In this document: piece after piece, positions 26,933-36,294 of the stretch
Position numbering within the stretch: the first letter of the stretch is position 1
Layout: the number at the start of each line of letters is the position of its first letter
Assembly: GCF_000520975.1 (NCBI RefSeq)
Contig: NZ_JACB01000006.1
Location: 124,001-188,000 of the forward strand
Direction of reading: 5' to 3'
Source of the DNA: Aquimarina megaterium XH134
GTDB taxonomy: Bacteria; Bacteroidota; Bacteroidia; Flavobacteriales; Flavobacteriaceae
DNA: 64,000 bases
The notes under the pieces: model-generated
What the model saw: only the letters and a program-made list of their open reading frames with translations
Told to the model about the DNA's origin: nothing
Databases searched by the model: none
Program-made: the position numbers and the translations under genes

Positions 26933-27625
26933 ATGGAATTTGTAGAAAAACATAAAGCTTTGATTATCACATCCATGTTGATGGGAATCGTCGTTCTAAG
27001 TCTTTACAATATCAATATGATAAATAAGCAAAAAGAACAATCTGAAATCTTAATGGAAATCCCCGAGGAATTTCTTGCCGAAGAAGAAGAGCCCGAAGAA
27101 GAACTAATCGCTCAGGAAGATCGACAATTAATTGCTGCCAAAAGAACACATGCCGCTTTTAATGAAGATTTTGAAGATCCAGAAGAGTTTGAACAACGAA
27201 TGAAATCATTAACAGAAGCTGAAACTTCTGCAGAAGAAAGTGAAGAAGCTGCACCAACAGAAGGAGAGGTTCCTATTGATGAAGAGGAAGAAAGTGAAAC
27301 TGAAAAAAAGGAAAAACCAGAACCAGAAGGTAAAGAAACCAACAATAGAAACAGTTCTCTTACTTATAGCTTGAAAAACAGAAAATCTATAGATCTACCT
27401 AACCCAGTATACACATGTAACGGAAATGGTAAAGTAGTAGTAAAAATCGAAGTCAATAAAAATGGATATGTAATTAATACCAAAATAGACAAGAGAAATT
27501 CTACTACCAGAAACGAATGTCTTTTTGACAATGCTATGGATTATGCCAGAAAAGCTTTATTTTCTCGTTCTGATATAGAAGAACAAGAAGGTACTATTAC
27601 TTATTACTTTAATTACGGATCTTAA
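26933..27625 (+). CDS. TonB-like protein with an acidic linker
   Basis: A 230-residue protein. A single N-terminal membrane helix (residues 9-26) is followed by about 110 residues dominated by Glu and Pro (EEEEPEEE, PIDEEEESETEKK) and a C-terminal region (about 150-230) with VVVKIEVNKNGYVINTKIDKRN and NAMDYARKALFS, the pattern of a TonB C-terminal domain. It may couple proton-motive force to an outer-membrane receptor or work in the truB-linked envelope cluster. The linker is acidic instead of the usual Pro-Lys type. Its stop abuts that of the convergent thioredoxin gene (one base apart). Confidence 0.6.
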   Translation: MEFVEKHKALIITSMLMGIVVLSLYNINMINKQKEQSEILMEIPEEFLAEEEEPEEELIAQEDRQLIAAKRTHAAFNEDFEDPEEFEQRMKSLTEAETSAEESEEAAPTEGEVPIDEEEESETEKKEKPEPEGKETNNRNSSLTYSLKNRKSIDLPNPVYTCNGNGKVVVKIEVNKNGYVINTKIDKRNSTTRNECLFDNAMDYARKALFSRSDIEEQEGTITYYFNYGS

Positions 27626-27626
27626 G

Positions 27627-28241
27627 CTACAGTAATCTCAACACATCTTCTGCAATATTCGCACCTTTGTCCTTGTTGTACCAAACTTGTAAATCTTGCT
27701 TAAACTCTGGATCTAAACTGCCGTGTTGCTCTTTATAATCATTTACCATTTGTGTTGCTACAGAAGGCCTGGGACCCCATGAGTTTAACACTTCTTTGTT
27801 TTGATTATCAAACACAATTAATTTAGGTATTGATTTTCCTCCGTTGGTTAAAAAATTATTCATCAACTCATCGTGATCATCTCTAGAGATGATTTTTAAA
27901 TCTATCCCATCATTTAATTCTGCAAGTTTATTCAATACAGGTAATACATGGGCAGCATCCCCACACCATCCCTCTGTTAATACTACCCAGGTTACATTTA
28001 GATCGGCATTAGAAAATGAGGTACTAATAGATTCGTCAATTTTCAAAGTCTTATCCCATCGTTTCATTCTACGATCATTAAGCATACTATAATTTGTTAA
28101 TGCTTCAGATTGTTCGTGACCAGTAGATTTATTTTCGGTTAACAAGTCACTAATCAGGTTCTTATATTCCTGATATGTGTAGGAATTATCAATTCCTTGA
28201 GTTATCAATTCGGGTATTGTCATTGTAGTAGGTTGTTCCAT
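27627..28241 (-). CDS. Thioredoxin-fold protein with a single cysteine
   Basis: A 204-residue cytoplasmic protein. VVLTEGWCGDAAHVLPVLNKLAE occupies the active-site position of thioredoxins, but the CxxC motif is reduced to C-G-D-A; this Cys is the only one in the protein. SIPKLIVFD supplies the cis-Pro loop. Such proteins are common in Flavobacteriia with no proven role. Start at ATG 28241 (MEQPTTMT); ten codons upstream in frame are also open. A well-spaced TTTG-N21-TATTTTTG promoter precedes it. Confidence 0.75.
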   Translation of the reverse strand: MEQPTTMTIPELITQGIDNSYTYQEYKNLISDLLTENKSTGHEQSEALTNYSMLNDRRMKRWDKTLKIDESISTSFSNADLNVTWVVLTEGWCGDAAHVLPVLNKLAELNDGIDLKIISRDDHDELMNNFLTNGGKSIPKLIVFDNQNKEVLNSWGPRPSVATQMVNDYKEQHGSLDPEFKQDLQVWYNKDKGANIAEDVLRLL

Positions 28242-28253
28242 AATTATAGGTCT

Positions 28254-28286
28254 CAAAAATAGGTAAAACAATATTTTTATATCAAA
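28254..28286 (-). promoter_or_regulatory. Promoter of the thioredoxin-fold gene (-33/-7)
   Basis: Minus strand: TTTG (28286-28283), 21 bases, TATTTTTG (28261-28254). Both elements and the spacing fit the Bacteroidota housekeeping consensus. Confidence 0.65.
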
Positions 28287-28528
28287 AACGCATAGATCAA
28301 AATCGTATAACTGTCAATTTTTGAAGGTTTCTTATACATAGACGATAGTTATCTTTAAAACTTACAGATATTCTATACTCCCTGAAAACAGTGGGTACGT
28401 TTATACGGTTAATAGTGTACTCTGTATACAATTAGATTTGAATCTTTGTATTCTAGTCTTTTTTTTGATTTTAATATAAAACAGACGTACATATATCATA
28501 AAAAGTAGCTCATAACTAATCTAATTAT

Positions 28529-30802
28529 ATGGAATCTCTCGAGAATACCGAATCAAAAAACAGTAAAACAAAAACAGATAAAGATTACGCTATAGAATTT
28601 GAATCCGCAATGAAAAACTGGGGAGAATATTATTCAGACTGGGCAGGATGCAAAAATATTTATGTGGGTGAAGATCGAGAGATAAAAGGTAATACCATCT
28701 ATCCCGAAAGCGGCGATTGGGTTGTAAATGACATAAGAGGTAAAAGCGGCACTTATGGTATTGATCATGAATCTTCTAGAATCTATAAAGTAAAACTAAA
28801 AAGCCCAGAACACTATCCCAAAGTAGATTATAAACAACAAGCATTAAAACTAAAAGTCGATGCGGTAGCACTTATGGATCGATACCATTGGTTCTCAATG
28901 CTTTTTAGAGACTGGGCGCATCAAACAGAAGTAACTCCTTACGGCATATGGGATACTCCCGATGATATAGACAAAGACTATGAAAATGAAAAAACCGAAT
29001 TCGTAAATGATCCCCATTTAGCTTTATACTGGTTATTACATTTTGGGTTTTCTTTAGATAATAGATACGAAGAAGTAAAAAATATAGTACTTGCTAATCA
29101 ATTAGAAGAACAACTAGAATATTTTAAAATGACTCTTGGTTTTTTTAATACAACCGATGCTTTTTATGATCTACAGATACATGATGAATATTCTTATTGT
29201 GATGAGGAGGATAGTTTTGAAAACCTATTCTTAAGAAGACGTGCATACTTAGTATTTAATACTCAATCTTATGAATTTAGAGGGAAAGAAGATAATTTAC
29301 AACAATGGTGGTTATCTATAATTATATATCCCCAGGCAGAAAAAAACATGATCAAACGTATGCGATGGCTAAAAAATAACTTAAAAAAACATAATAAATG
29401 GATTGAGTTTGATGAAATAATCAAAACGGTTAAAATAGAAGAAATCAGTTTACTACCATATATATTGGCATGTAGTCCCAATACAAAAGACAAAACAAAA
29501 CATGCAAATCGTTTTTTAGAAGAACTACTCGATGGAAAGAAAATCTGGAAAGAAAACATACGACGTAAGTTCGTACAAATCATGATTTGGGATTTAAAAG
29601 ATCTTTTTACAGAAAAAGATCTTCTTAAAAAGGCGGTCAATTTTTACTTCAAAGGAAATACTGCCTCCAAAGAATATGCAGATTTATTAACTGTAATAGG
29701 AGAACCTACTCCAGATTCTGATACCGTTCAAAAGATTTTAAGAAAACTCACCGACATTTTTAAAGATTATGATGATCTTAAAACGACCACAGCCGAAAAA
29801 GAACGTTTATATAAAAAAACAGATGCTGTATTCTCTTCTCTAGAAGAAAAACTACTATATCAAGTTATAGAAAACAGTAATGAACATGAACTATCAAAAC
29901 GAGCCTTTTATTTCTTATATCTAAATGACCTTCCTAATAAGCAACAAACTATTACACAACTGTTTTCTAACTTGGGATTATATCATCATGATATTCCTGA
30001 AATTTTCACAAAAGAATTTCCTCACTTAATCAAAGATGAGAACGATCCTAATATCGAAATTGTAAAATCATGGTTTACACTACCAGAAAGTAAATTTGAA
30101 AGTAGGTATAATGCAGAAAAAGCTCCCGGAGTTGCCTGTATGTTTTTCCTGAATGTTTTACACTTACCCGATATTTTTAATTTCGTCGTCAACACATTAT
30201 TACTTGATGAAGACACTCTTCAAAAAATACCACACCTATCAGAAGTTATTTTTACACAATTACTTTCTGAAGAATATGGCACTAAAATAAACCCTACTAA
30301 TAGGTTTAATAAAGAGCAAATTGAAACCATGCTCGAAAATACCTTTACGTTTTTAGAAAAAAATCATTCCAAAATTCCCGGAGGTAGTACAGAAGCTATC
30401 CGTACCATTTACCACTGCGAGAATCCACTAGCAAAAAACTGGATTAAACAACATCACAAAAGTACAGATATTGAAAAACGTTTTGGAAATATGTCTATTG
30501 ACATGGATGATCTTACCGAAGAAATAAATGATGCTTTAGAAAGCGCCTTAGAATTTATAAGAGATGCAGAACAAAATGTTTATTTAGAATATAAAGACGA
30601 GAAATCATCAAAATTTTGGAAAATAAAATATTACCAAGAAATTTTCACAATAACTTATGGTAAAATAGGTACGAAAGGACAATCAAAAACAAAAGAATTT
30701 AAGGATATAAACACAGCACATAAAGAAGGAAAAAAGCTTATTGAGCAAAAAATAAAAAAAGGATACATATCGACCACTGAAAAATATTTTTATCAGAAAT
30801 AA
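28529..30802 (+). CDS. WGR-domain protein with helical repeat body
   Basis: A 757-residue protein. The C-terminus (about 678-750) reads LEYKDEKSSKFWKIKYYQEIFTITYGKIGTKG, with the hallmark Y-G-K-I-G-T-K-G of WGR domains, which bind nucleic acids in PARP and some bacterial proteins. The first 650 residues are mostly helical, charged and without a recognised domain, as in the MolR/YehI-like proteins that carry WGR. No catalytic motif was seen. It is cytoplasmic (no signal), followed 134 bases later by a leucine-rich-repeat gene. Function unknown. Confidence 0.7.
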   Translation: MESLENTESKNSKTKTDKDYAIEFESAMKNWGEYYSDWAGCKNIYVGEDREIKGNTIYPESGDWVVNDIRGKSGTYGIDHESSRIYKVKLKSPEHYPKVDYKQQALKLKVDAVALMDRYHWFSMLFRDWAHQTEVTPYGIWDTPDDIDKDYENEKTEFVNDPHLALYWLLHFGFSLDNRYEEVKNIVLANQLEEQLEYFKMTLGFFNTTDAFYDLQIHDEYSYCDEEDSFENLFLRRRAYLVFNTQSYEFRGKEDNLQQWWLSIIIYPQAEKNMIKRMRWLKNNLKKHNKWIEFDEIIKTVKIEEISLLPYILACSPNTKDKTKHANRFLEELLDGKKIWKENIRRKFVQIMIWDLKDLFTEKDLLKKAVNFYFKGNTASKEYADLLTVIGEPTPDSDTVQKILRKLTDIFKDYDDLKTTTAEKERLYKKTDAVFSSLEEKLLYQVIENSNEHELSKRAFYFLYLNDLPNKQQTITQLFSNLGLYHHDIPEIFTKEFPHLIKDENDPNIEIVKSWFTLPESKFESRYNAEKAPGVACMFFLNVLHLPDIFNFVVNTLLLDEDTLQKIPHLSEVIFTQLLSEEYGTKINPTNRFNKEQIETMLENTFTFLEKNHSKIPGGSTEAIRTIYHCENPLAKNWIKQHHKSTDIEKRFGNMSIDMDDLTEEINDALESALEFIRDAEQNVYLEYKDEKSSKFWKIKYYQEIFTITYGKIGTKGQSKTKEFKDINTAHKEGKKLIEQKIKKGYISTTEKYFYQK

Positions 30803-30936
30803 AAACAAAAAAATATGATTTTAAAGCTAACAGTCAGGAATTTAAATAATAACTTTACAAGAGGGACATTATACACTTTACACATTACAGACGTATAGCA
30901 TTATTTTAAGGGGTTTTCGATAGAAAATTTAAATAC

Positions 30937-32244
30937 ATGAAAAAATCATTTACTATAATTATTCTATTACTAGGATATATAACTGCTATTGGTCAGGAAA
31001 ATAAAATTTACACCTCATTGCAAGAAGCATTAGTCAATAAAGATCAGGTGTACAAGCTAGACCTTAGCCACACTAAACTCACAAAACTATCTGATTCTGT
31101 AGCCCAACTAAAACATTTACAATACCTTAACCTTGAAGGAAATGAAATAAGTAAATTACCAGAATCTATTGGGGATTTAAAAAAATTAAGAACACTTAAT
31201 GTAAAAAAGAACAAACTTGTTGAGCTACCGGGATCTTTTGGTGGTTTACAAAATATAGAGGTTTTATTTTTATCTGAAAATCAAATCCTTACACTCCCCG
31301 AGTCTATTGGAAATTTAAAAAAACTAGGATGGTTATTCTTAAAAAATAATCAAATCAAGGTGTTACCCGAATCCTTTGGTAATCTTGCAAGTTTAAAAAA
31401 ATTGGATTTAAGACAGAATCAACTTGTCGAGTTATCTAATACTTTTAGTAATCTTACCAGCTTACAAGAACTTCTTATAGAAGGAAATCGACTTTCTGAA
31501 TTACCATTAACATTTGGGAATCTAAACAATATAGAAGCGCTAAATCTATCTGGCAATCAAATTGATGAATTACCCGAATCTTTTGGAAATCTAAATAGCT
31601 TAGAATGGTTGATTTGTAAAGAAAATAAGCTAGATCGTATTCCTGAAACCTTCGGAAACCTTTCAAAATTAAAACTGCTGTACTTAAATGCTAATAAAAT
31701 AAGTAAGCTTCCAAAATCTTTTCAAAATCTTACCAATTTAAAAGACCTCAACCTATCTGGCAACAGACTTTCTAAAGCAGAAAAAGAAATAAGCAAACAA
31801 TTATTACCTAATTGTGAAATTAATTTTGAAAACAGTTACTACTCTTTGCAGAAGGCCTTAGAAAATAAAAAAAATGTTGACATCCTGTATCTTTCGGATA
31901 GTGAATTAACAGAACTCCCAGAATCAATAGGAGAGCTTAAAAATTTGCAAAAGTTATATCTCATAAGCAATCAACTTAAGAAATTACCAAAATCCTTTGA
32001 GAAACTTAAAAAATTAGAAACTCTTTCCTTGTCTTATAACAGTATTGCAAGTTTACCAGAATCCCTATACAAACTTAAAAACTTAAAACAACTCTATTTA
32101 GATAGTAATAAACTCTCTTCTTTGCCAGAGTCTATAAAAGATTTAAAAAAATTAAAAATCATTCATCTATCTGGTAACAACTTATCTGATCTAGAAAAGG
32201 AAAAAATTAAAAAACTACTGCCTGATTGTTCGATTTCTTTTTAA
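30937..32244 (+). CDS. Secreted leucine-rich-repeat protein with two repeat blocks
   Basis: A 435-residue protein with a signal peptide (residues 1-19, AIGQ) and two tandem leucine-rich-repeat arrays of the LPxSFGNLxxLxxLxLxxNxI type. Block one runs to about residue 290 and block two from about 300 to the end; each starts with a similar cap, YTSLQEALVNK versus YYSLQKALENK, so the protein arose by internal duplication. The type is the 23-residue bacterial LRR. It probably binds proteins or glycans outside the cell. It follows the WGR gene and both look like accessory insertions between conserved genes. Confidence 0.85.
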   Translation: MKKSFTIIILLLGYITAIGQENKIYTSLQEALVNKDQVYKLDLSHTKLTKLSDSVAQLKHLQYLNLEGNEISKLPESIGDLKKLRTLNVKKNKLVELPGSFGGLQNIEVLFLSENQILTLPESIGNLKKLGWLFLKNNQIKVLPESFGNLASLKKLDLRQNQLVELSNTFSNLTSLQELLIEGNRLSELPLTFGNLNNIEALNLSGNQIDELPESFGNLNSLEWLICKENKLDRIPETFGNLSKLKLLYLNANKISKLPKSFQNLTNLKDLNLSGNRLSKAEKEISKQLLPNCEINFENSYYSLQKALENKKNVDILYLSDSELTELPESIGELKNLQKLYLISNQLKKLPKSFEKLKKLETLSLSYNSIASLPESLYKLKNLKQLYLDSNKLSSLPESIKDLKKLKIIHLSGNNLSDLEKEKIKKLLPDCSISF

Positions 32245-32295
32245 AATAAACAGTATTTTAGAAATTTGATCTATAAAACAAACTAAGAATATACT

Positions 32296-32859
32296 ATGCA
32301 AAAACACAGATGTGGTTGGTGCGTTGGCGACCCTCTATATGAGGCCTATCATGATACCGAGTGGGGAGTACCATTACACGACGAGCAGCTTTTATTCGAA
32401 TTTTTAATCCTCGAAACTTTTCAGGCAGGTTTGAGTTGGATTACCATTTTACGAAAACGAGAAAATTTTAGAGTTGCTTTTGATAATTTTGATTATAAAA
32501 TCGTTGCTAAATATAACGACACGAAGAAAGAAGAATTATTACAAAATGCTGGAATCATTCGCAATAAACTAAAAGTAAATTCTGCAATAACCAATGCTCA
32601 GAATTTTATTAAAATACAAGAAGAGTTTGGCAGTTTTAATACATACATCTGGAGTTTTGTAGATGGGAAACAAGTTCAGAACAGTTGGCCTCATTATAAA
32701 GATTGCCCTGCGACTACAGAAACTTCTGATATGGTAAGTAAAGATTTAAAAAAGCGAGGGTTTAAGTTTGTGGGTTCTACCGTGATTTATGCTTTTATGC
32801 AGGCTATTGGTATGGTAAACGATCACGAAGTAGGCTGTTTTAGATACAAAGAAGTTTAA
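32296..32859 (+). CDS. tag: DNA-3-methyladenine glycosylase I
   Basis: Removes 3-methyladenine from alkylated DNA. The 187-residue protein has the Tag zinc-binding Cys and His (HRCGWCVGDPLY at the start, Cys5; C-terminal HEVGCF), YHDTEWGVP, and FQAGLSWITILRKRENFRVAF, which are exact family landmarks. Length is normal. The ACT-domain gene starts 33 bases downstream. Confidence 0.95.
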   Translation: MQKHRCGWCVGDPLYEAYHDTEWGVPLHDEQLLFEFLILETFQAGLSWITILRKRENFRVAFDNFDYKIVAKYNDTKKEELLQNAGIIRNKLKVNSAITNAQNFIKIQEEFGSFNTYIWSFVDGKQVQNSWPHYKDCPATTETSDMVSKDLKKRGFKFVGSTVIYAFMQAIGMVNDHEVGCFRYKEV

Positions 32860-32892
32860 CATATCACACAAAACCATTAAAAACATAAGAAG

Positions 32893-33297
32893 ATGAGTGG
32901 AGAAACTAATTTAACTACTTTAATCAGAAACATGTCTCCTGTATTACAAGCTGGTGAGTTTGTTTTTTCTACAGTAAAAAATACAGATCATATTCCCAGA
33001 GAAGATAGTATTGGTGAATTTAAAGAACCCGAAGGAGTAACTATTATAATTGATCGTAAAAAGGCAGAACATCTTAATCTTTCTTATGAATATATTGCTT
33101 CATGGATAACTTTAGAAATCCATTCTTCGCTGGATGCAGTAGGCCTTACAGCTATTTTTTCGACAGAATTAGCAAAACATAAAATTAGCTGCAATGTAAT
33201 TGCCGGCTATTATCATGATCATATTTTCGTTGACAAAAAAGATGAACATAAAGCAATTAATGTGTTAAAGAAACTATCAAAAAATTATAAAGGATAG
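32893..33297 (+). CDS. ACT-domain protein
   Basis: A 134-residue protein related to the small stand-alone ACT proteins of Bacteroidota and Gammaproteobacteria (GVTIIIDRKKAEHLNLSYEYIASWITLEIHSSLDAVGLTAIFSTELAKHKISCNVIAGYYHDHIFV covers the tandem ACT-like repeats). It may bind an amino acid; no partner enzyme is fused. It ends one base from the stop of the convergent upp gene. Confidence 0.8.
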   Translation: MSGETNLTTLIRNMSPVLQAGEFVFSTVKNTDHIPREDSIGEFKEPEGVTIIIDRKKAEHLNLSYEYIASWITLEIHSSLDAVGLTAIFSTELAKHKISCNVIAGYYHDHIFVDKKDEHKAINVLKKLSKNYKG

Positions 33298-33298
33298 C

Positions 33299-33952
33299 TT
33301 ACAGTTTTATTCCAAAAGATAAATCTCCTGCATCACCTAGGCCAGGAATAATATAGCTCTTATCATTTAATTTTTGATCAACCGCAGCAATCCAGAGATG
33401 AGTATTTTCGGGAAAAACATTTTTAATATATGATATCCCTTGCTCTGAGCCTATTACAGAAACAATATGTATTTGTTCGGGTATACCATGTTTTTTCATC
33501 GCAATAAATGTATTTTCCAGAGTCTTTCCTGTTGCCAACATTGGATCTGCCAAAATCAAGGTTTTATCTTTCAAAGAAGGCGAAGCCAGGTATTTTACCA
33601 CAATTTCAAAATCATCATCATTATTTTGATGATCTCTATAGGCCGAAATAAATCCGTTCTCTGCTGTATCAAAATAATTTAATAATCCTTGATGCAATGG
33701 TAATCCGGCTCTAAGAATAGAACACAATACGAGTGCATTTTTAGGCACAGAAATTTCTTTGGTTCCCAAAGGGGTTTGAACTGTTCTAGTTTCATAATCC
33801 AGCGCTGTACTTAATTCGTAACTTAGGATTTCGCCTATCCGTTCGATATTCTTCCTAAAACGCATTGCATCTTTCTGTATAGCAACATCTCTTAATTCTA
33901 AAACAAATTGATTTAAAATTGAATTTTTTAATCCTAAATTATGAATAACCAT
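33299..33952 (-). CDS. upp: Uracil phosphoribosyltransferase
   Basis: Makes UMP from uracil and PRPP in pyrimidine salvage. The 217-residue protein contains the PRPP-binding loop LILADPMLATGKTLENTF (residues about 129-146) and the conserved C-terminal PGLGDAGDLSFG that contacts uracil. Length and motifs match bacterial UPRTs. It reads toward the ACT-domain gene; no promoter was recognised with confidence. Confidence 0.94.
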   Translation of the reverse strand: MVIHNLGLKNSILNQFVLELRDVAIQKDAMRFRKNIERIGEILSYELSTALDYETRTVQTPLGTKEISVPKNALVLCSILRAGLPLHQGLLNYFDTAENGFISAYRDHQNNDDDFEIVVKYLASPSLKDKTLILADPMLATGKTLENTFIAMKKHGIPEQIHIVSVIGSEQGISYIKNVFPENTHLWIAAVDQKLNDKSYIIPGLGDAGDLSFGIKL

Positions 33953-34042
33953 TGATACTGTATTTTAAGAAGTTATTAATACTATTATTTCCTGTTACTT
34001 TTTGAAATCAATTGAAGATCAGAATAGCTTCCTAATCATATA

Positions 34043-34681
34043 TTATTTCAAATATTTTATAAACGTAGTCCTGGTAATTTCTCTGGCACCCAGGCTTGCC
34101 AAATGATCAGTATACACCTGGCAATCGATCAATTGTATCTCTTTTTTTATTAACCACTCTACCAAAGTAATAAAACCATATTTAGAAGCATTACTTACTT
34201 TAGAAAACATACTCTCACCACAAAATACTTTTTTATCTTCTAACAAAACCCCGTACAAACCTCCTACCAAAACAGATTGTTCCCAAACCTCAACAGAAAT
34301 AGCATATCCTAATTGGTGAAGTTTTGCATATGCCTTTTGCATATCGTTTGTAATCCAGGTACCTTCTTGTTCTGGCCGTTTGATTGTTGCACAGTGTTGT
34401 ACAACACTATCAAAGGCCTTATTAAATGTTACTTCAAACTTATTTTTTCTGATAAGTTGACGCATACTTTTACTTACTCTAAGCTCTGGCGGAAAAAGTA
34501 CCATTCTGGGATCTGGACTATACCATAGGATCGGTTGATCCTCATCATACCAGGGAAAAATCCCGTTATGATATGCCTTTAGTAATCTATCAACAGAAAG
34601 ATCTCCTCCTATAGCCAAAAGACCATTAGCATCAGCAAGAGTAACCGGTGGAAATTGTATTGAATCTGTTAAAATGTACAA
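34043..34681 (-). CDS. aat: Leucyl/phenylalanyl-tRNA-protein transferase
   Basis: Adds Leu or Phe from tRNA to N-terminal Lys or Arg of proteins, marking them for degradation by ClpS/ClpAP under the N-end rule. Seen: FPPVTLADANGLLAIGGDLSVDRLLKAYHNGIFPWYDEDQPILWYSPDPRMV, the compact family signature, and FCGESMFS near residue 150. The 212-residue length is normal. It lies between upp and the DUF3127 gene on the same strand, each with its own spacing. Confidence 0.94.
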   Translation of the reverse strand: MYILTDSIQFPPVTLADANGLLAIGGDLSVDRLLKAYHNGIFPWYDEDQPILWYSPDPRMVLFPPELRVSKSMRQLIRKNKFEVTFNKAFDSVVQHCATIKRPEQEGTWITNDMQKAYAKLHQLGYAISVEVWEQSVLVGGLYGVLLEDKKVFCGESMFSKVSNASKYGFITLVEWLIKKEIQLIDCQVYTDHLASLGAREITRTTFIKYLK

Positions 34682-34837
34682 AATATACTTATAAACCTTT
34701 ATACAACGTTAAATATCAATCAGTTGTTTGAATTGACCAAAAAAATCGCAATATTTGTTAGGACCTTTTAAGATAAATTTTGTTCATCATTGCTTTTTTG
34801 AGTTTTATTAAAAGGTTAACCTAAAACCACAATAATG

Positions 34838-34871
34838 AAAAGTCCGATATTATCTTATATCGGACTTTTTT
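34838..34871. terminator. Terminator of the flavin reductase-DUF3127 unit
   Basis: AAAAGTCCGATAT / ATATCGGACTTTT, thirteen-base perfect arms with a six-base loop, 31 bases beyond the DUF3127 stop on the minus strand. The T run is longer on the plus side (T6), so it may act in both directions. Confidence 0.75.
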
Positions 34872-34902
34872 CTTTTTATTAAATAGTGTACTTAAAACCT
34901 AT

Positions 34903-35274
34903 TTAGAATGGTAAATCATCATGTTCTTCTTCAGAAAAATCTTTTGCAGGTTCAAAAGCGTCTACCGGTGGAGTTGGAGGAGCACTTTGAGCTACAGGTT
35001 GCAAGCTCTCAATTCTCCATCCCTGGATAGAATTAAAATACTTAGTTTCTCCTTGTGGATTTACCCACTCACGACCACGTAAATTAATACTTATTTTCAC
35101 ATCCTGACCAACTTGAAAAGGATTTAATAAGTCACATTTATCCTGAACAAACTCTACCATGATATGCTGTGGGTATTGCTCTTCAGTAGTAACTACAATT
35201 TCTCTCTTTCTAAAACCATTGCTTCCAAAGGTTTGAGTCTCACCGATCATCTTTACTTTACCTTGTACTTCCAT
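34903..35274 (-). CDS. DUF3127 protein (OB-fold-like)
   Basis: A 123-residue protein beginning MEVQGKVKMIGETQTFGSNGFRKREIVV, the DUF3127 signature, with a beta-rich core typical of a single-strand-binding OB fold (ISINLRGREWVNPQGETKYFNSIQGWRIE) and an acidic tail (DFSEEEHDDLPF) similar to SSB tails. It may bind single-stranded nucleic acid, but this is an inference. It follows the flavin reductase gene by 12 bases. Confidence 0.82.
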   Translation of the reverse strand: MEVQGKVKMIGETQTFGSNGFRKREIVVTTEEQYPQHIMVEFVQDKCDLLNPFQVGQDVKISINLRGREWVNPQGETKYFNSIQGWRIESLQPVAQSAPPTPPVDAFEPAKDFSEEEHDDLPF

Positions 35275-35286
35275 CTTATTGAATTA

Positions 35287-36159
35287 TTATTTTGCTGCTA
35301 AAATGTTCCATGCCGTATCCATATCATCCTGATCGAGATACTGCTTTGCAAATTTATGAATTTCTATTAGGTTAGCCTCCTGAATTTTATCCTTAATATC
35401 ATTATGGTTATTAACAAATTCTAAAGCTTCAGATTTTGTTGGCATTCCTTCTACATTTCCTAGTTTACCTAAATCATTTCCTGTAAAAACAGTACTATTT
35501 CTTACTTCTTCTGGCAATGCATCTACACCAATTCCTATTGAACTTAATGGTTTAGGCACTTCAAACATTCCCATATTGGCCCTACTATACCAATTACCCC
35601 CCATACGAGCAACCTGATCTATCTTATGCTGATCTATTCTATTATTTTCGTCCATAACATTCTCATTAATATGCATAAGAACGACTTCGCAGATAATAAG
35701 ATTACCAGCTCCTCCTTCGGTACCCATAGGAACTACCTGATTAACCTTACATTCAAACTGTACCGGAGATTCCCCTACACGATACGCTCTGACTTTTTCT
35801 GAAGGAACCATGGTAAGCCCAGATTTTACAAACTCGTTAACCCCCTCTGGATACTCTGTACTTGATAATGACATCTGCTGTACAATATCATAATTCACAA
35901 TATTAATGACTACTTCTTTGGTAGATTTTGCATTTTCTAATGTATGTTTAGTCGTATTATCTCTAACTCTTCTTGCCGGAGAAAAAATAAGAATCGGTGG
36001 ATTCGCACTAAATACATTAAAAAAACTAAACGGAGATAAATTAGCATTGCCATTTACATCCATCGTGCTAGCAAAAGCTATAGGTCTGGGACCGATTGCT
36101 CCAAGAATTAAGCCATGTAATTTTCCTGTAGTAACCTCTGATGGATCGATTGTAATCAT
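35287..36159 (-). CDS. Flavin reductase family protein
   Basis: A 290-residue FMN-binding split-barrel protein of the flavin reductase-like group (HpaC/nitrilotriacetate monooxygenase component B fold). Seen: AIGPRPIAFASTMDVNGNANLSPFSFFNVFSANPPILIFSP, the typical N-terminal block, and RVRDNTTKHTLENAKSTKEVVINI. Start at ATG 36159 (MITIDPSEV) rather than seven codons upstream, because it matches the family. A TATATTTG promoter box is 19 bases upstream. The physiological partner is unknown. Confidence 0.87.
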   Translation of the reverse strand: MITIDPSEVTTGKLHGLILGAIGPRPIAFASTMDVNGNANLSPFSFFNVFSANPPILIFSPARRVRDNTTKHTLENAKSTKEVVINIVNYDIVQQMSLSSTEYPEGVNEFVKSGLTMVPSEKVRAYRVGESPVQFECKVNQVVPMGTEGGAGNLIICEVVLMHINENVMDENNRIDQHKIDQVARMGGNWYSRANMGMFEVPKPLSSIGIGVDALPEEVRNSTVFTGNDLGKLGNVEGMPTKSEALEFVNNHNDIKDKIQEANLIEIHKFAKQYLDQDDMDTAWNILAAK

Positions 36160-36177
36160 AATTTGTTTTATATTGAG

Positions 36178-36185
36178 CAAATATA
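36178..36185 (-). promoter_or_regulatory. Bacteroidota -7 promoter box of the flavin reductase gene
   Basis: Minus strand reads TATATTTG, 19 bases upstream of the ATG. No -33 element could be fixed. Confidence 0.5.
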
Positions 36186-36294
36186 ACCAAAGTTTGGTTT
36201 TAGAATCATTAAAAAAACAGGTTTTAGAATCTGTTTTATAAACAATAAAATCGTTTTAAAACGTTTATATTTAGGATTTAGTTAACTAGTCTGT

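Noticed and set aside
36252..36263. CGTTTTAAAACG palindrome before the histidine kinase as an operator
   Set aside because: It is only 12 bases, AT-rich, and has no second copy; it is noted in the gene entry but not enough to call a site.
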